A stretch of DNA of 38,866 bases, from positions 1-38,866 of the IMG/VR virus record IMGVR_UViG_3300010354_000218. One strand, given 5' to 3'. The stretch's first letter is position 1. Every line of letters starts with the position of its first letter. Positions 16,903 to 25,549 of this stretch are shown piece after piece. The position numbers and the translations under genes are program-made. Under the pieces are notes generated by a model, which had not been told where the DNA came from, ran no database searches, and saw only the letters and a list, made by a program, of their open reading frames with translations. This DNA comes from a virus.

Positions 16903-18508
16903 AAGGCTTAAACCATAAAGTAGTGCTGTTTAATGCTATGCCTGCTACTAATAATCCTGCAGTAGTAGTGATGCTTGTATTGCTGTTATTTATGTAGTAC
17001 AGAGAGCCTGGAACTAAACTAGTAAAGGCGTTTACTAGACTATTATTTGTATATAAATTACCATCAACATAAATAGCAAAGAAGTTAAGTAAAGGTTGAT
17101 TATGGCTGACTGTAATAGGAGCCCACGTATTTGCTTGCACTGGAATAAATACCTGTCCATTTACTGGTATTACTTGACCAAAGCCTTGTGCTGTTAAGAA
17201 TCTAGGTACAAGGTTATTAGGAGTGCCAGGTACATAGTCAGTTCCTCTATAGACTAAAGTAGACTCTTGATCAGGAACTTGTGAGTCAATCGTAATAGGT
17301 ATTCCATTTAATCTATTGGCATTCCAAAAGTTAGCGTCGTTTAAGATAGTTAAGGTTAGATTGTTAGTGTTATTTTGAATAGTTGCTACGTTAGTATTTG
17401 CTACGTTAATTACTTTTAGAGTAGTAACGTTATTAGCTTGAGAAGCTATAAGACTATTAGTAGTACCCGTAGAAGCAATTACTGTACTGCTATTGCCTCT
17501 AATAAGTACCTCAGTATCATTAGATTCAACCGTAATACCATCTAATCCTCTAAGTGTTCTAAGCTCGTACTTGTCCGTAACAGCATTAAAAGATTTGTAT
17601 ATTGGGCGGCCTGCTCCTATATTGCTAAGCTGATTAGTTGAAGTAGAAGCAATAGTAAGACTTGTTTCACTGTCTGTAATAGTTACGCCACTACCCGCAC
17701 TAATTCTCTTAATTTGACCTAAGCCATTATATAAAGTACTGCCTACATCATTAGCGTTAGTTAGTCCAACTCCATTGCCTGTACCTACCGCACTAATAGT
17801 TATCTCAGAAGCAGAGTCTGATATAAGAATGTTGGTACCCGCCTTAATACTCTTAAAACGTAAAGTAGAAGCTACATTGTTAACGTATATGCGCCCAGTA
17901 CCTACCCCTACGTTTTGACCAACTACAGTATTAATTCCGGCACTAGCATTAATTACTATTTGATTGCTGTTAGTCGTGTCTAAGGTAATATTGTTACCTG
18001 CTACTAGAGACTTAAAGCGTAAGTCTGCTCCTACCTTCTCCTTGTATATAGCAATACCCGTGCCTACACTAGAAGCAGTATTAGCTTCTCCAGGTGCAGT
18101 ATTAGATATGGTTATAGTGTTTACATCAGAGGAGATGCCAATATTAGTGCCTGCAACTATGGTCTTTAAGTTGTAAGTACCTCCACTGTAGTTTTTGTAT
18201 AGAGATGCACCAGACCCCACATTAGTAATAGTTAAAGGATTGGGTATTGTGCTGGATATTAACAGCGTTCTGTATACACCACTATCAGTAGTACTTACAT
18301 TAATATTATTACCTGCTACAACATTTATAGCGCCGTAAGTTCCGTCTAATACTCCATTTAAATAGAGCTTAGTACGAGGTGGTACATTTGCTAGAAGCGT
18401 AGTAAAAGAGACTGCCTTAGTCTCATTGTTGTTAGTGTCCTCTACAGGGAAATAAGTAGTGCCGCTTAATGAGGTAAGTATTGGTAGATCTGTTATGTTT
18501 GTCTGCAT
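16892..18508 (-). CDS. Repeat-containing tail fibre-like protein
   Basis: This 538-aa protein begins TDLPILTSLSGTTYFPV, as in fibre proteins that start with a short capping or attachment segment. Residues 97-337 are made of five imperfect repeats of about 40 residues with the pattern VGxGxxIYK...LRFKSLxAGxNIxI...xITIS, and a weaker copy lies near 50-85. This is a typical beta-prism or beta-helix shaft. The C-terminal part (about 395-538) lacks the repeats and contains FWNANRLNGIPI and an Asn/Thr-rich tip-like region. No catalytic motif was seen. It follows a 30-aa small ORF, has no Shine-Dalgarno sequence, and its end overlaps the flavoprotein gene. It probably forms a trimeric fibre attached to the baseplate; the host ligand is unknown. 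Confidence 0.7.
   Translation of the reverse strand: MQTNITDLPILTSLSGTTYFPVEDTNNNETKAVSFTTLLANVPPRTKLYLNGVLDGTYGAINVVAGNNINVSTTDSGVYRTLLISSTIPNPLTITNVGSGASLYKNYSGGTYNLKTIVAGTNIGISSDVNTITISNTAPGEANTASSVGTGIAIYKEKVGADLRFKSLVAGNNITLDTTNSNQIVINASAGINTVVGQNVGVGTGRIYVNNVASTLRFKSIKAGTNILISDSASEITISAVGTGNGVGLTNANDVGSTLYNGLGQIKRISAGSGVTITDSETSLTIASTSTNQLSNIGAGRPIYKSFNAVTDKYELRTLRGLDGITVESNDTEVLIRGNSSTVIASTGTTNSLIASQANNVTTLKVINVANTNVATIQNNTNNLTLTILNDANFWNANRLNGIPITIDSQVPDQESTLVYRGTDYVPGTPNNLVPRFLTAQGFGQVIPVNGQVFIPVQANTWAPITVSHNQPLLNFFAIYVDGNLYTNNSLVNAFTSLVPGSLYYINNSNTSITTTAGLLVAGIALNSTTLWFKPYVA
17498..18220 (-). repeat. Five imperfect ~40-residue coding repeats
   Basis: Repeat units start at residues of about 97, 148, 199, 245 and 296 of the fibre-like protein, spaced 46-51 residues apart. 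Each carries a VG-G-G turn, an IY or LY strand, an R/K-x-I/L strand, an AG-x-x-I/V turn and a closing ITI strand. The unit is conserved at the protein level and diverged in DNA, which points to an old expansion maintained by the fold. Confidence 0.8.
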
Positions 18509-18522
18509 ATAATATAAACCGT

Positions 18523-18615
18523 TTATTCAATAAGTAGAGAGTCTAATAAGTCTGTCTCCTGTGTAATAGGATCTCCTATCTCCTGAAGTAGTTCTTTCTT
18601 TACAATAAGGCACAT
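18523..18615 (-). CDS. Small overlapping ORF of 30 aa
   Basis: An ATG at 18615 lies inside the last codons of the 684-aa gene in the -1 frame and reads 30 codons to TAA (MCLIVKKELLQEIG... ending DSLLIE). It fills the only gap of more than 60 nt between genes in this area apart from the terminator region. The composition (Leu, Glu, Asp, Ile) is protein-like and amphipathic. No strong Shine-Dalgarno sequence precedes it; the short overlap would allow translational coupling. It may be a small protein, or, if ribosomes shift frame, a C-terminal extension of the 684-aa protein. There is no family evidence. Confidence 0.4.
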   Translation of the reverse strand: MCLIVKKELLQEIGDPITQETDLLDSLLIE

Positions 18616-20654
18616 TGCCCATCAGTTCTAAGTATTAACTGACCATTTACGTCTACCTGGCATCTATAGTCTTCTAATTTAACTATGTCAAAACAGATGT
18701 CAAAATCATTGTACAAAGGCATTTCTATGCCGCTAACTACATTTACAGGAATACCAACAACTTCAATAGTCTTTAGCTGCTGTTTAATGTAGTCATCTAT
18801 ATAGCCTAAGATCTCAATATCTACTGTGTTGCTGTAGGCTCCAGACCAGTAAGTAGATCTAATCTCTTGGCTGTCTACAGACAAAGCAGTAGTTAAAAGC
18901 TCCTTTCTGTTTAATAGATAGTTACTGTTAAATAACTGCGTATGTGTTGTCTTGGTACTAATAATGTCTTTCTGTCTTCTAGCGTGTACGTACAAGTCTA
19001 TAAGAGGCTTAGTAAATCCTCGTATTACAAGATCCTGTATAGGAGTCTCTTCACTTAGCCACGTATAGTTAACTGGAATAGTTGCTTTAAAGGTAGTGAA
19101 TACCTGTTGTTCATACATTTCTAAACATTCATAGAATGTATGCGTAAGCCTAGAAGAAGAGATAGGTATGCTCTGTACATCTACAATAAGACTATTAGTG
19201 CGCAGGTAACTAGGCAATACTACATTAATAAGCCTAAACAATAGAAGCTCCTGCGTACTTAGTTCTGTATCCGCATTTATATAATAAGGTGTTGTAAAGG
19301 ATAAGTAGTTAAATAGCTGACCTAAATACTTTTTAGTGTCAACATCTATGTTATATACGTACTTAGTAAATAGGTCCCCATATACAGTAGATTCTGTAGT
19401 TACTACAGGATTGTTAAGGCTTTCAAGAAATACACCGTCATGATAAAAACAGTACTTTATGTATTTGATTAGTGTTGTAGCAAGAGATAAGTACGTAACA
19501 TCATTAGTATTTACATATAGCTCCGTATACGCAATTAACTTAATAAAGCTGTTCTTTAGACTTCTAGTAGTAATAGCGTTAATCGTATCTATTACTGCGT
19601 TTACTTCTTGCTTAGCAAGTATAAGAGCTAAGAAGGATAACAACTGAATAGTTATGTCAGGTAATTCTTCTGTTGTGTAGTTAGTCGTGCCTAATACATT
19701 AGGAGAAGTTACTAAGTTGCTTATCCAGTTGCTCTTATCGTCCACAAGCTGCGTATATTCAATAGGAGCTGTAGCCGTCTTAACATAGCTATGACGTATG
19801 GTATTGTATGCCGCTATATCATTTATAGTTAGTAGCAGTATGTCTGCTAATCTATTTCTATCCTTATACAGTACTAACTGCTGCGGCAAAGATATATCTA
19901 CATCCGTAAGCAGAAGATAAATAATAGACCATAAAATATTCTCCGTATCATAAAGACGTACTGTCCAAGGAATGTTTGTCTCCCAGTTACTTCTTAGGTA
20001 TAAAGGGCGCTCAACAAATCTATACGTACTAACTATCTCTACTAAATTAAACTTAGTAATAGTAATAACTGCAGAAAAGCTTTCTGGTAAGTCAAGATCT
20101 ACAGTAACTGTATTGTCTATTAAACCCTGCTCTTTACTAATAAAGATCTCTTCTCCTGTCTCTATATGTATTGCGGAGACTTGATACAGATAAGAGTAGC
20201 CATAATCATCTGCATTAGCCTGTATAAAGTAGTAAGGTATATCATCTATTAGATAATACACATTACTGCTAATAGCAGTAGTCCATGCTCCGTATTTATC
20301 CATACACTCATTATTAATACAGTCATCAGTTATTACTGACGGTTGAGGATTTAGACGCAGATTATTAAGAGTAATAGTTAATACGTTATTACTTCTATTA
20401 AACGTAGGATATATAAGCTTCTGCGGCGTATTTACATACTCATACTTCTTATCATCATTTTCTATAATCTGATCGCAGATAGGAATACAGCTATCCTCTA
20501 TACAGTCGGTAGATAGACCAAGCTTAGTCTGTACAAGAGAGACTTTACTAGTAGTATTGCCAGACTTATACGCATTCCACCATATATTATTACCTCCCTG
20601 ATCTAGGTAAGTTAATACCTTGTTAAAAGCGTAGGAATTATCTTGACTTAACAC
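18600..20654 (-). CDS. Large hypothetical baseplate-region protein with N-terminal Cys clusters
   Basis: This 684-aa protein follows the baseplate J gene and starts with GTG, supported by a GAGGT site 8 nt upstream; the two genes overlap by 17 nt. Two compact cysteine groups occur early, CIEDSCIPIC (51-60) and CINNEC (112-117), and two more cysteines near the C-terminus (YRCQV and GQCALL). The rest is a mixture of strands and long Leu/Ile-rich helices with no signal peptide. In T4-like tails the gene after gp6 is gp7, a large wedge protein, and the position and size fit such a role, but no sequence signature confirms it. The cysteines could bind metal or form disulphides in the assembled virion; that is inference. 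Confidence 0.7.
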   Translation of the reverse strand: MLSQDNSYAFNKVLTYLDQGGNNIWWNAYKSGNTTSKVSLVQTKLGLSTDCIEDSCIPICDQIIENDDKKYEYVNTPQKLIYPTFNRSNNVLTITLNNLRLNPQPSVITDDCINNECMDKYGAWTTAISSNVYYLIDDIPYYFIQANADDYGYSYLYQVSAIHIETGEEIFISKEQGLIDNTVTVDLDLPESFSAVITITKFNLVEIVSTYRFVERPLYLRSNWETNIPWTVRLYDTENILWSIIYLLLTDVDISLPQQLVLYKDRNRLADILLLTINDIAAYNTIRHSYVKTATAPIEYTQLVDDKSNWISNLVTSPNVLGTTNYTTEELPDITIQLLSFLALILAKQEVNAVIDTINAITTRSLKNSFIKLIAYTELYVNTNDVTYLSLATTLIKYIKYCFYHDGVFLESLNNPVVTTESTVYGDLFTKYVYNIDVDTKKYLGQLFNYLSFTTPYYINADTELSTQELLLFRLINVVLPSYLRTNSLIVDVQSIPISSSRLTHTFYECLEMYEQQVFTTFKATIPVNYTWLSEETPIQDLVIRGFTKPLIDLYVHARRQKDIISTKTTHTQLFNSNYLLNRKELLTTALSVDSQEIRSTYWSGAYSNTVDIEILGYIDDYIKQQLKTIEVVGIPVNVVSGIEMPLYNDFDICFDIVKLEDYRCQVDVNGQLILRTDGQCALL

Positions 20655-21696
20655 TAACTACTACCTCGCTAGGAATTAATAGATACTCATTAATTATTGG
20701 AGTAATAGTAGTTGCAGGCTTATTAACGCTTACCGTATACCCCGTCTTACTAGTAACATAACTAGTAAGCTGTCCTACTACTACACTATCTCCTACAGTT
20801 AAATAAGAGAAGTATTCTTCAACTGCCGCTTTTATATTGTCTACAACAGTAGATACAGAGTCACTAGTGATTCCAGTTAAATACGCGGTTAGATCTAAAT
20901 CTACTGGTTGATACTGTAAAGACTTAACTATAAATAGTACTCCTACTGCTTTAATGTTATTAACAGTGCTAATTACTTTGTCTATGACTAACTGATTAGC
21001 AGTGTCTATGTATATAGTAGTGTATCCAGGAGCAGGCCTTCTTTCTACTATATGAATAGTATTTACATAACTCTGTAGTTGACTAATAATAGCGTCTTTA
21101 TTAACTAGGCCCTTATTAAATATAAACGTATTAAGTCTTGTTCTTAATGCATCGTCTGATTCAGATGAAGAGCCACCTATCAGATTTCCTACTAGCTGTT
21201 TTGTATTGTCTCTATAACTCCCAACAACAGCAGAAACATCACTGTTAATAAAATAGAGAGGAGTACCTGCTACTAAGTTAGCGTTGCTAGACTGAGTTAT
21301 AGATGTAACGGGCACTAATGCTTCTCTATCCGCACTTACTACTACTTCCTTTGTAGTCTCTAAAGTAATAGTGCCAGTTACGTTTTGTAGTTGAGCTCCT
21401 ACTAATAACTTAGTAGTATTAGTTGCTTTAGCTAATACAGTACCAAAAGAGCTAGTACCTGGTCTTCTTGATAGTCCGTAGGTATTAGCAAGCACATCTA
21501 GATCATTGCCCTGACTACTAGATACTAGACCCGCATTAACAATACCGGTAATCTCCTGTTCTTGTGCGTAACAGGTAGCCGCCATTCCTCTAATAAGAGT
21601 ATAGAGGACTCCATAACTAGAGGCTGCCTTTTCAAGGCTAGTATTGTTAAATTGCTGTCTTATATCTTCAACTATTTGCTCAAATGTTCTAGACAT
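20638..21696 (-). CDS. Baseplate J / gp6-like wedge protein
   Basis: This 352-aa protein of the Baseplate_J family (PF04865) forms the inner wedge ring of contractile baseplates. Signature segments are SQGNDLDVLANTYGLSRRPG (61-80), followed by FGTVLAKA, and SESDDALRTRLNTF (near 175-190), the conserved Glu/Arg-rich loop. The C-terminal region shows paired alpha-beta elements (YTTIYIDT, GVLFIVKSL) and IKAAVEEYFSYLTVGDSVVV, as in J proteins. An AGGAG site precedes the ATG, and the start overlaps the gp25-like gene by 8 nt. The order gp25-like then J-like matches many phages and contractile injection systems, which strengthens both calls. Confidence 0.9.
   Translation of the reverse strand: MSRTFEQIVEDIRQQFNNTSLEKAASSYGVLYTLIRGMAATCYAQEQEITGIVNAGLVSSSQGNDLDVLANTYGLSRRPGTSSFGTVLAKATNTTKLLVGAQLQNVTGTITLETTKEVVVSADREALVPVTSITQSSNANLVAGTPLYFINSDVSAVVGSYRDNTKQLVGNLIGGSSSESDDALRTRLNTFIFNKGLVNKDAIISQLQSYVNTIHIVERRPAPGYTTIYIDTANQLVIDKVISTVNNIKAVGVLFIVKSLQYQPVDLDLTAYLTGITSDSVSTVVDNIKAAVEEYFSYLTVGDSVVVGQLTSYVTSKTGYTVSVNKPATTITPIINEYLLIPSEVVVSVKSR
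20663..20667 (-). promoter_or_regulatory. Shine-Dalgarno site setting a GTG start
   Basis: GAGGT on the minus strand lies 8 nt before the GTG at 20654, inside the end of the baseplate J gene. It supports GTG as the real start of the 684-aa gene, for which there is no better-placed ATG. Confidence 0.65.
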
Positions 21697-22051
21697 TAAT
21701 TAATATCTCCTGTGTTTGATTGTTTGCATAGGTAATGATATAAGTGACTTGATTAAGTGAATCCACAACTGTCTGTATCTCTTTTACTACTACATCTACA
21801 AACTTAAGCGCATTATTTACGTCAGAGTTCATATCAGCTAATAAAGAAGAATTAACGTTCTCACCAATCTTAGTATATATGCTGTTACCGTAAGCCTGAT
21901 CTACGTACTTGTTAGCATCGTACTCCCACGTTAAATAGCCCAGAGGAGTTATTACTGCTCTTCTAACAAGGTTGTTAGGAGTGTCTTCAATTACTAAGTC
22001 TTCCGTAGTAGCATCAATAATGAGATCTTTGTCTGCCGCAATATCATACAT
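21689..22051 (-). CDS. gp25-like baseplate wedge protein
   Basis: This 120-aa protein fits the gp25/GPW family of small baseplate wedge proteins. It opens with an acidic segment KDLIIDATTEDLVIEDT (8-24), then RRAVITPLGYLTWEYD (30-45), in which the TPLG turn and aromatic residues correspond to the family's 'TxxGE' core, and YGNSIYTKIGENV. The C-terminal half is a mixed helix-strand segment (ALKFVDVVVKEIQTVVDSLN), as expected. Its size is within the usual range of about 110-140 aa. It lies directly upstream of the J-like gene with an 8-nt overlap, the standard neighbour relationship. It probably occupies the centre of the wedge, next to the sheath initiation site. Confidence 0.75.
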   Translation of the reverse strand: MYDIAADKDLIIDATTEDLVIEDTPNNLVRRAVITPLGYLTWEYDANKYVDQAYGNSIYTKIGENVNSSLLADMNSDVNNALKFVDVVVKEIQTVVDSLNQVTYIITYANNQTQEILINV

Positions 22052-22060
22052 AAGTATTTA

Positions 22061-22408
22061 CTAAATAAGTTTGTAGGCGGACTGAGGAAAGTTAATATGA
22101 AAGTTAGTCTCTCCTTTAGCTCTGCCAATAGTAATTGTCTGATTATCCATAATATTTACTCCTGTTTTGTATGAAATATCTAGAATGTAGAAGCCATTAA
22201 CAAGATCTACAGGAACAAGTATTATTTGATTATTATTAATAGATTCTTTTTCATAGACTAGTTTTCTGTTGGCACATTGAAGCCAATCAAGATCTGGATT
22301 TATATCAGAGTAGTATAGTCTTACAAGAATACTGGTTATCTGTTTTCTTAAATAGGGCAGGTACACCGCAAAACCATTAACTATATATTGAGTTGGACGT
22401 ATAAACAT
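22061..22408 (-). CDS. Hypothetical small baseplate-region protein
   Basis: This 115-aa protein is not recognised. It has an amphipathic N-terminus with aromatic residues (IVNGFAVYLPYLRKQITSIL, about 9-28), then strands (LVNGFYILDISYKTG) and a polar C-terminus. No membrane helix, signal peptide or cysteine motif is convincing. It lies 15 nt after the 1041-aa gene and 9 nt before the gp25-like gene, with no Shine-Dalgarno sequence. A small baseplate or spike-associated protein is possible from position only. Confidence 0.7.
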   Translation of the reverse strand: MFIRPTQYIVNGFAVYLPYLRKQITSILVRLYYSDINPDLDWLQCANRKLVYEKESINNNQIILVPVDLVNGFYILDISYKTGVNIMDNQTITIGRAKGETNFHINFPQSAYKLI

Positions 22409-22423
22409 AGGTAGTAATACTTG

Positions 22424-25400
22424 TTATAAAAGTACATAAGCATCTAAAGGATAAGGAACTAATCTATTACCCAGATCTAAGGCAGTATATTGATATAGAG
22501 CTCCTGTAGCTATCGTTTCAAGCACAAGAACTGTATTAGGATTATTAATACGGGCAATATATAATCCATCATCCTGTCTAACTACTACCCTATATTCCAA
22601 TACATTACTAGTAAATTGACTGTACAGTTTATAAGGACTTAATACCTGATTAGTATTTCTATCTAAAAACAATTCACAGTAAATATTAACTGGAGTGTTT
22701 GTATCGGGAGTAGGCTTATAGTTATTCTTAATTAGGTCTGCATTAGCTAATCTAAATGTCACATACTGCGGCCCTATCTCCTCAATATTTATTGACGCCT
22801 CATCCGCATTTAACTCTGATATGATGCCGCAGTTATCTGGTGTTATATTTAATACGTTCTTATTAGGTACAGTCTGTATAACTCTAGGCAAATAGTCAAT
22901 TATGTCCTGTAATACGGGATTAGATATGTTTTGTAGAGAGGGTGCAGAGCTCTTTATTGAATCAATGCATCCTAATAGCTTTGCTAGCTCATCTAGTAAA
23001 GGAATACCTATTCCGGTAAGTGCAGTAAATATGCTGCCAGCAATGTCATATATGTCTCTATCTTGTACCTTTTTACCTATTAGACTTAAGACCTTCTTAG
23101 CAATAGGAGTTACAGTAGGACCTAACAATTCAGATACGTAGGGAAGAGATAATAGAGAGCTGTAATTACTATTCTTAACTACGTCTGTATATACACTGTA
23201 TACTTGAGATGCATAATCTACATACATAGAAGCATCTCCACCCACTATCTGAGCAATTCTATTGGCATAGTCTCCAACGTCTTTAATGTTGCCTTCAATA
23301 ATACCTCTAGTAAGAGATAACACTCTTTCTACTGTTGCATCTGGAAAGTAAGCAGTTATAATGCCGTCTATATGCTTATTTAATAGCTGCGTAAATCCAT
23401 TTATATTTACTTGGTCTGCAGCACCAAATTCATCTCCAAACGTAAAACTGTGTTCATTGACATTTACATCTGTTCCTTGCAGCCAGTTTTCTGTAGTATG
23501 ACCTGCAACCATAGGATTTTGAGCCTGTAGAGCAATTTGAGTGCTTACATCTATAATTCCCTGTCCAATAGTTGGAGGTGTTTTAGGTGCGGGAAAGACG
23601 GTATAGGGAATACTGTTTAACACTGCTCCAATACCAGTAGGTCTCTTAGTATTAAGAAAGGTGCGCATCTCTTTTACTAAAGCAGCATTTGCTAGGAATG
23701 TATTAACTTGAGCAGAATTGTTAGTAGTTACGTCAACATTACTTATATCTACTAGGGCTAATGCTGTAATAAAGTCTGAGTAGTTAGCATCAATATTCTT
23801 TCTGTACGGCTTACTAAAGAAGTTAATGACCTCAAATCTCTGCAGACTGCTAAGACTCTTAATTGAGCTTTGTAGGTTATTCTTAGCTTCAATAGAGGGC
23901 ACAACTTCATTGGATACAGTAGGTCTACTCTTGTTTGTATAGAAGTCTTCTGGTCTATCTATATACACTTTATGCAGTAAACCTAATTGAGCAGCGCCTT
24001 CTACAGCATTTGCAGCCGTAAACGTATGTTCCTTGTTATTACTAGGTATCTTATCTACTGCTCTTGGTACTGGCTGCGGCTTAATACTTGTTTTGGGAGT
24101 AGGCTTATTAGGTCCTTTTGATGCTGTAGGTATTGAGTTAGATGCAGATATAGGCATATCTGTCTTTAAGTCCTTGGGTACAGGAACTAAGGGATCTTCT
24201 AGAGAAATAAGAAGTCTGTCTTGTGCTTCTAATGCGTGTTCATCTTGCTTCTGTACTTCTGTCTTTGCTGAAGTATCAGACTGACGTATTGTGTCTACTA
24301 CCTGATTAATAGTGTCTACTGCAGATACATTAGGTAAACACTTGCTTAAAAAGTCAGCTAGACTGCCAAAAGGAAATTCAGGAAGACTGGGTACATTTAT
24401 CTTGATAGGAGGCAGCAATTCTGTTAATAGAGGTACAAGAGGAGCTACTCCAGTACCCGCTAATATACCAAAAGGATTGACGCTAATACCTACAGTTCTA
24501 TTACCCGTATAGGTAATAGAGTCTCCTATTAGAGCAGACTGTCCCTTACTAACAATGGTTGTATTTACCGCATTAGAAGCAAAGTCAATAGATGCAAAAC
24601 CTATCTTGTTAGAGTTTGCTCCATAAGAATCACTAATATGCGCTATAGTGCCGTCTGCCTGTGTAGTAACAGAACCAGTAGACTGTAGCAACAACTTACC
24701 AATAGCAGGAGTTACTTGACTGTTTATATCTCCTACTGCTTGACTAGTTCCTTCTACTAGAGATGATTGTCCAGCAGCAATAACTATGTCCTGTTGAGCT
24801 AATACACTTGTAGTGCCTTTACTGCCCAACAGCATAGAGTTACTAGCAACATTAATAGCGTTGTTGGAATAGTGATTCACGTCACTACTGACTACCTGAT
24901 AGTCAGTAACAGCAGTAGTTCTACTGCTGGTAGATACTTCAGATATAGTATTTGTAGCTACTGTATGCTTATTCTCTGCAGAAAGTATCTTCTGCTTAGT
25001 TACTGTTATTTCTGTATCATTAGTACGGTAATTAGTATCAGCAATACTAATAGAGGTACTCGTCTTATTTACTACTACGTTGCTGTTATTAGTTATGGAG
25101 GGCCCCGTATTAATCATGCCTACATCACTTACATTGACAATTGCCCCAGATATAGTAGTAACAGCAGCACTAGTAATAGTATTAATAGAGCCGGTAAAGT
25201 CTTGCGCAGTAATAATATCTATGCTGCTGCGCATTAAGTCCTGTAGTCCTGTGCCTACACTATCCGCAAGACCTTGAAATACATCACTGTTTGGTGCCGC
25301 TTTTGCTACAGCACTTAATTCCTTTGCATCTCCCTTTAATTTGTCTGCAGTTGACTTAGCCTCTTTAACCGTTGTACTGCCTACTGCTTGAACAGTAGAT

Positions 25401-25549
25401 AACCACTCTTTAGATGAATGAACTAGAAAGTTGTCATAAGTAGTGTTAGCTAAGGACTGAGTCAGTTTAGAAGAATTACTAGTTGCCTGTGCTAACCCTT
25501 CTTTTACCGCATTACCTAACTGCAAATTAGCGTTAAAATTTATAGCCAT
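22424..25549 (-). CDS. Large baseplate/spike-region protein with possible beta-helical part
   Basis: This 1041-aa protein is unrecognised overall. Residues 1-140 are Ala/Ser/Lys-rich and helical. Residues about 150-350 are a low-charge array of short strands rich in Thr, Ser, Asn and Val (ITVTKQKILSAENKHTV, MLLGSKGTTSVLAQQDIVIA), reminiscent of the needle of gp5/VgrG-like spikes. A Pro/Leu hinge (LLPPIKINVPSLPEFPFG, about 379-396) and a Lys/Pro-rich linker follow. The remaining C-terminal part (about 500-1041) is largely helical and ends in a beta-rich domain. It starts within the end of the upstream gene (10-nt overlap) with AGGAA close to the ATG. It could be a central spike accessory or a long inner baseplate protein. 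A tape measure role is less likely, because the beta-rich parts break any continuous helix. Confidence 0.65.
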   Translation of the reverse strand: MAINFNANLQLGNAVKEGLAQATSNSSKLTQSLANTTYDNFLVHSSKEWLSTVQAVGSTTVKEAKSTADKLKGDAKELSAVAKAAPNSDVFQGLADSVGTGLQDLMRSSIDIITAQDFTGSINTITSAAVTTISGAIVNVSDVGMINTGPSITNNSNVVVNKTSTSISIADTNYRTNDTEITVTKQKILSAENKHTVATNTISEVSTSSRTTAVTDYQVVSSDVNHYSNNAINVASNSMLLGSKGTTSVLAQQDIVIAAGQSSLVEGTSQAVGDINSQVTPAIGKLLLQSTGSVTTQADGTIAHISDSYGANSNKIGFASIDFASNAVNTTIVSKGQSALIGDSITYTGNRTVGISVNPFGILAGTGVAPLVPLLTELLPPIKINVPSLPEFPFGSLADFLSKCLPNVSAVDTINQVVDTIRQSDTSAKTEVQKQDEHALEAQDRLLISLEDPLVPVPKDLKTDMPISASNSIPTASKGPNKPTPKTSIKPQPVPRAVDKIPSNNKEHTFTAANAVEGAAQLGLLHKVYIDRPEDFYTNKSRPTVSNEVVPSIEAKNNLQSSIKSLSSLQRFEVINFFSKPYRKNIDANYSDFITALALVDISNVDVTTNNSAQVNTFLANAALVKEMRTFLNTKRPTGIGAVLNSIPYTVFPAPKTPPTIGQGIIDVSTQIALQAQNPMVAGHTTENWLQGTDVNVNEHSFTFGDEFGAADQVNINGFTQLLNKHIDGIITAYFPDATVERVLSLTRGIIEGNIKDVGDYANRIAQIVGGDASMYVDYASQVYSVYTDVVKNSNYSSLLSLPYVSELLGPTVTPIAKKVLSLIGKKVQDRDIYDIAGSIFTALTGIGIPLLDELAKLLGCIDSIKSSAPSLQNISNPVLQDIIDYLPRVIQTVPNKNVLNITPDNCGIISELNADEASINIEEIGPQYVTFRLANADLIKNNYKPTPDTNTPVNIYCELFLDRNTNQVLSPYKLYSQFTSNVLEYRVVVRQDDGLYIARINNPNTVLVLETIATGALYQYTALDLGNRLVPYPLDAYVLL

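Noticed and set aside
18590-18620. Programmed -1 frameshift joining the 684-aa protein to the 30-aa frame
   Set aside because: No X-XXY-YYZ slippery heptamer or downstream structure could be identified; kept only as an alternative to a free small ORF.
24872-25237. Plus-strand frame of 121 codons
   Set aside because: It lies wholly opposite the 1041-aa gene, is rich in Tyr/Ser/Cys from reverse-complement bias and has no ribosome site.
22424-25549. Tape measure protein
   Set aside because: The long beta-rich, low-charge region and Pro hinge do not fit a continuous helical ruler; position after the lysin genes is also atypical.
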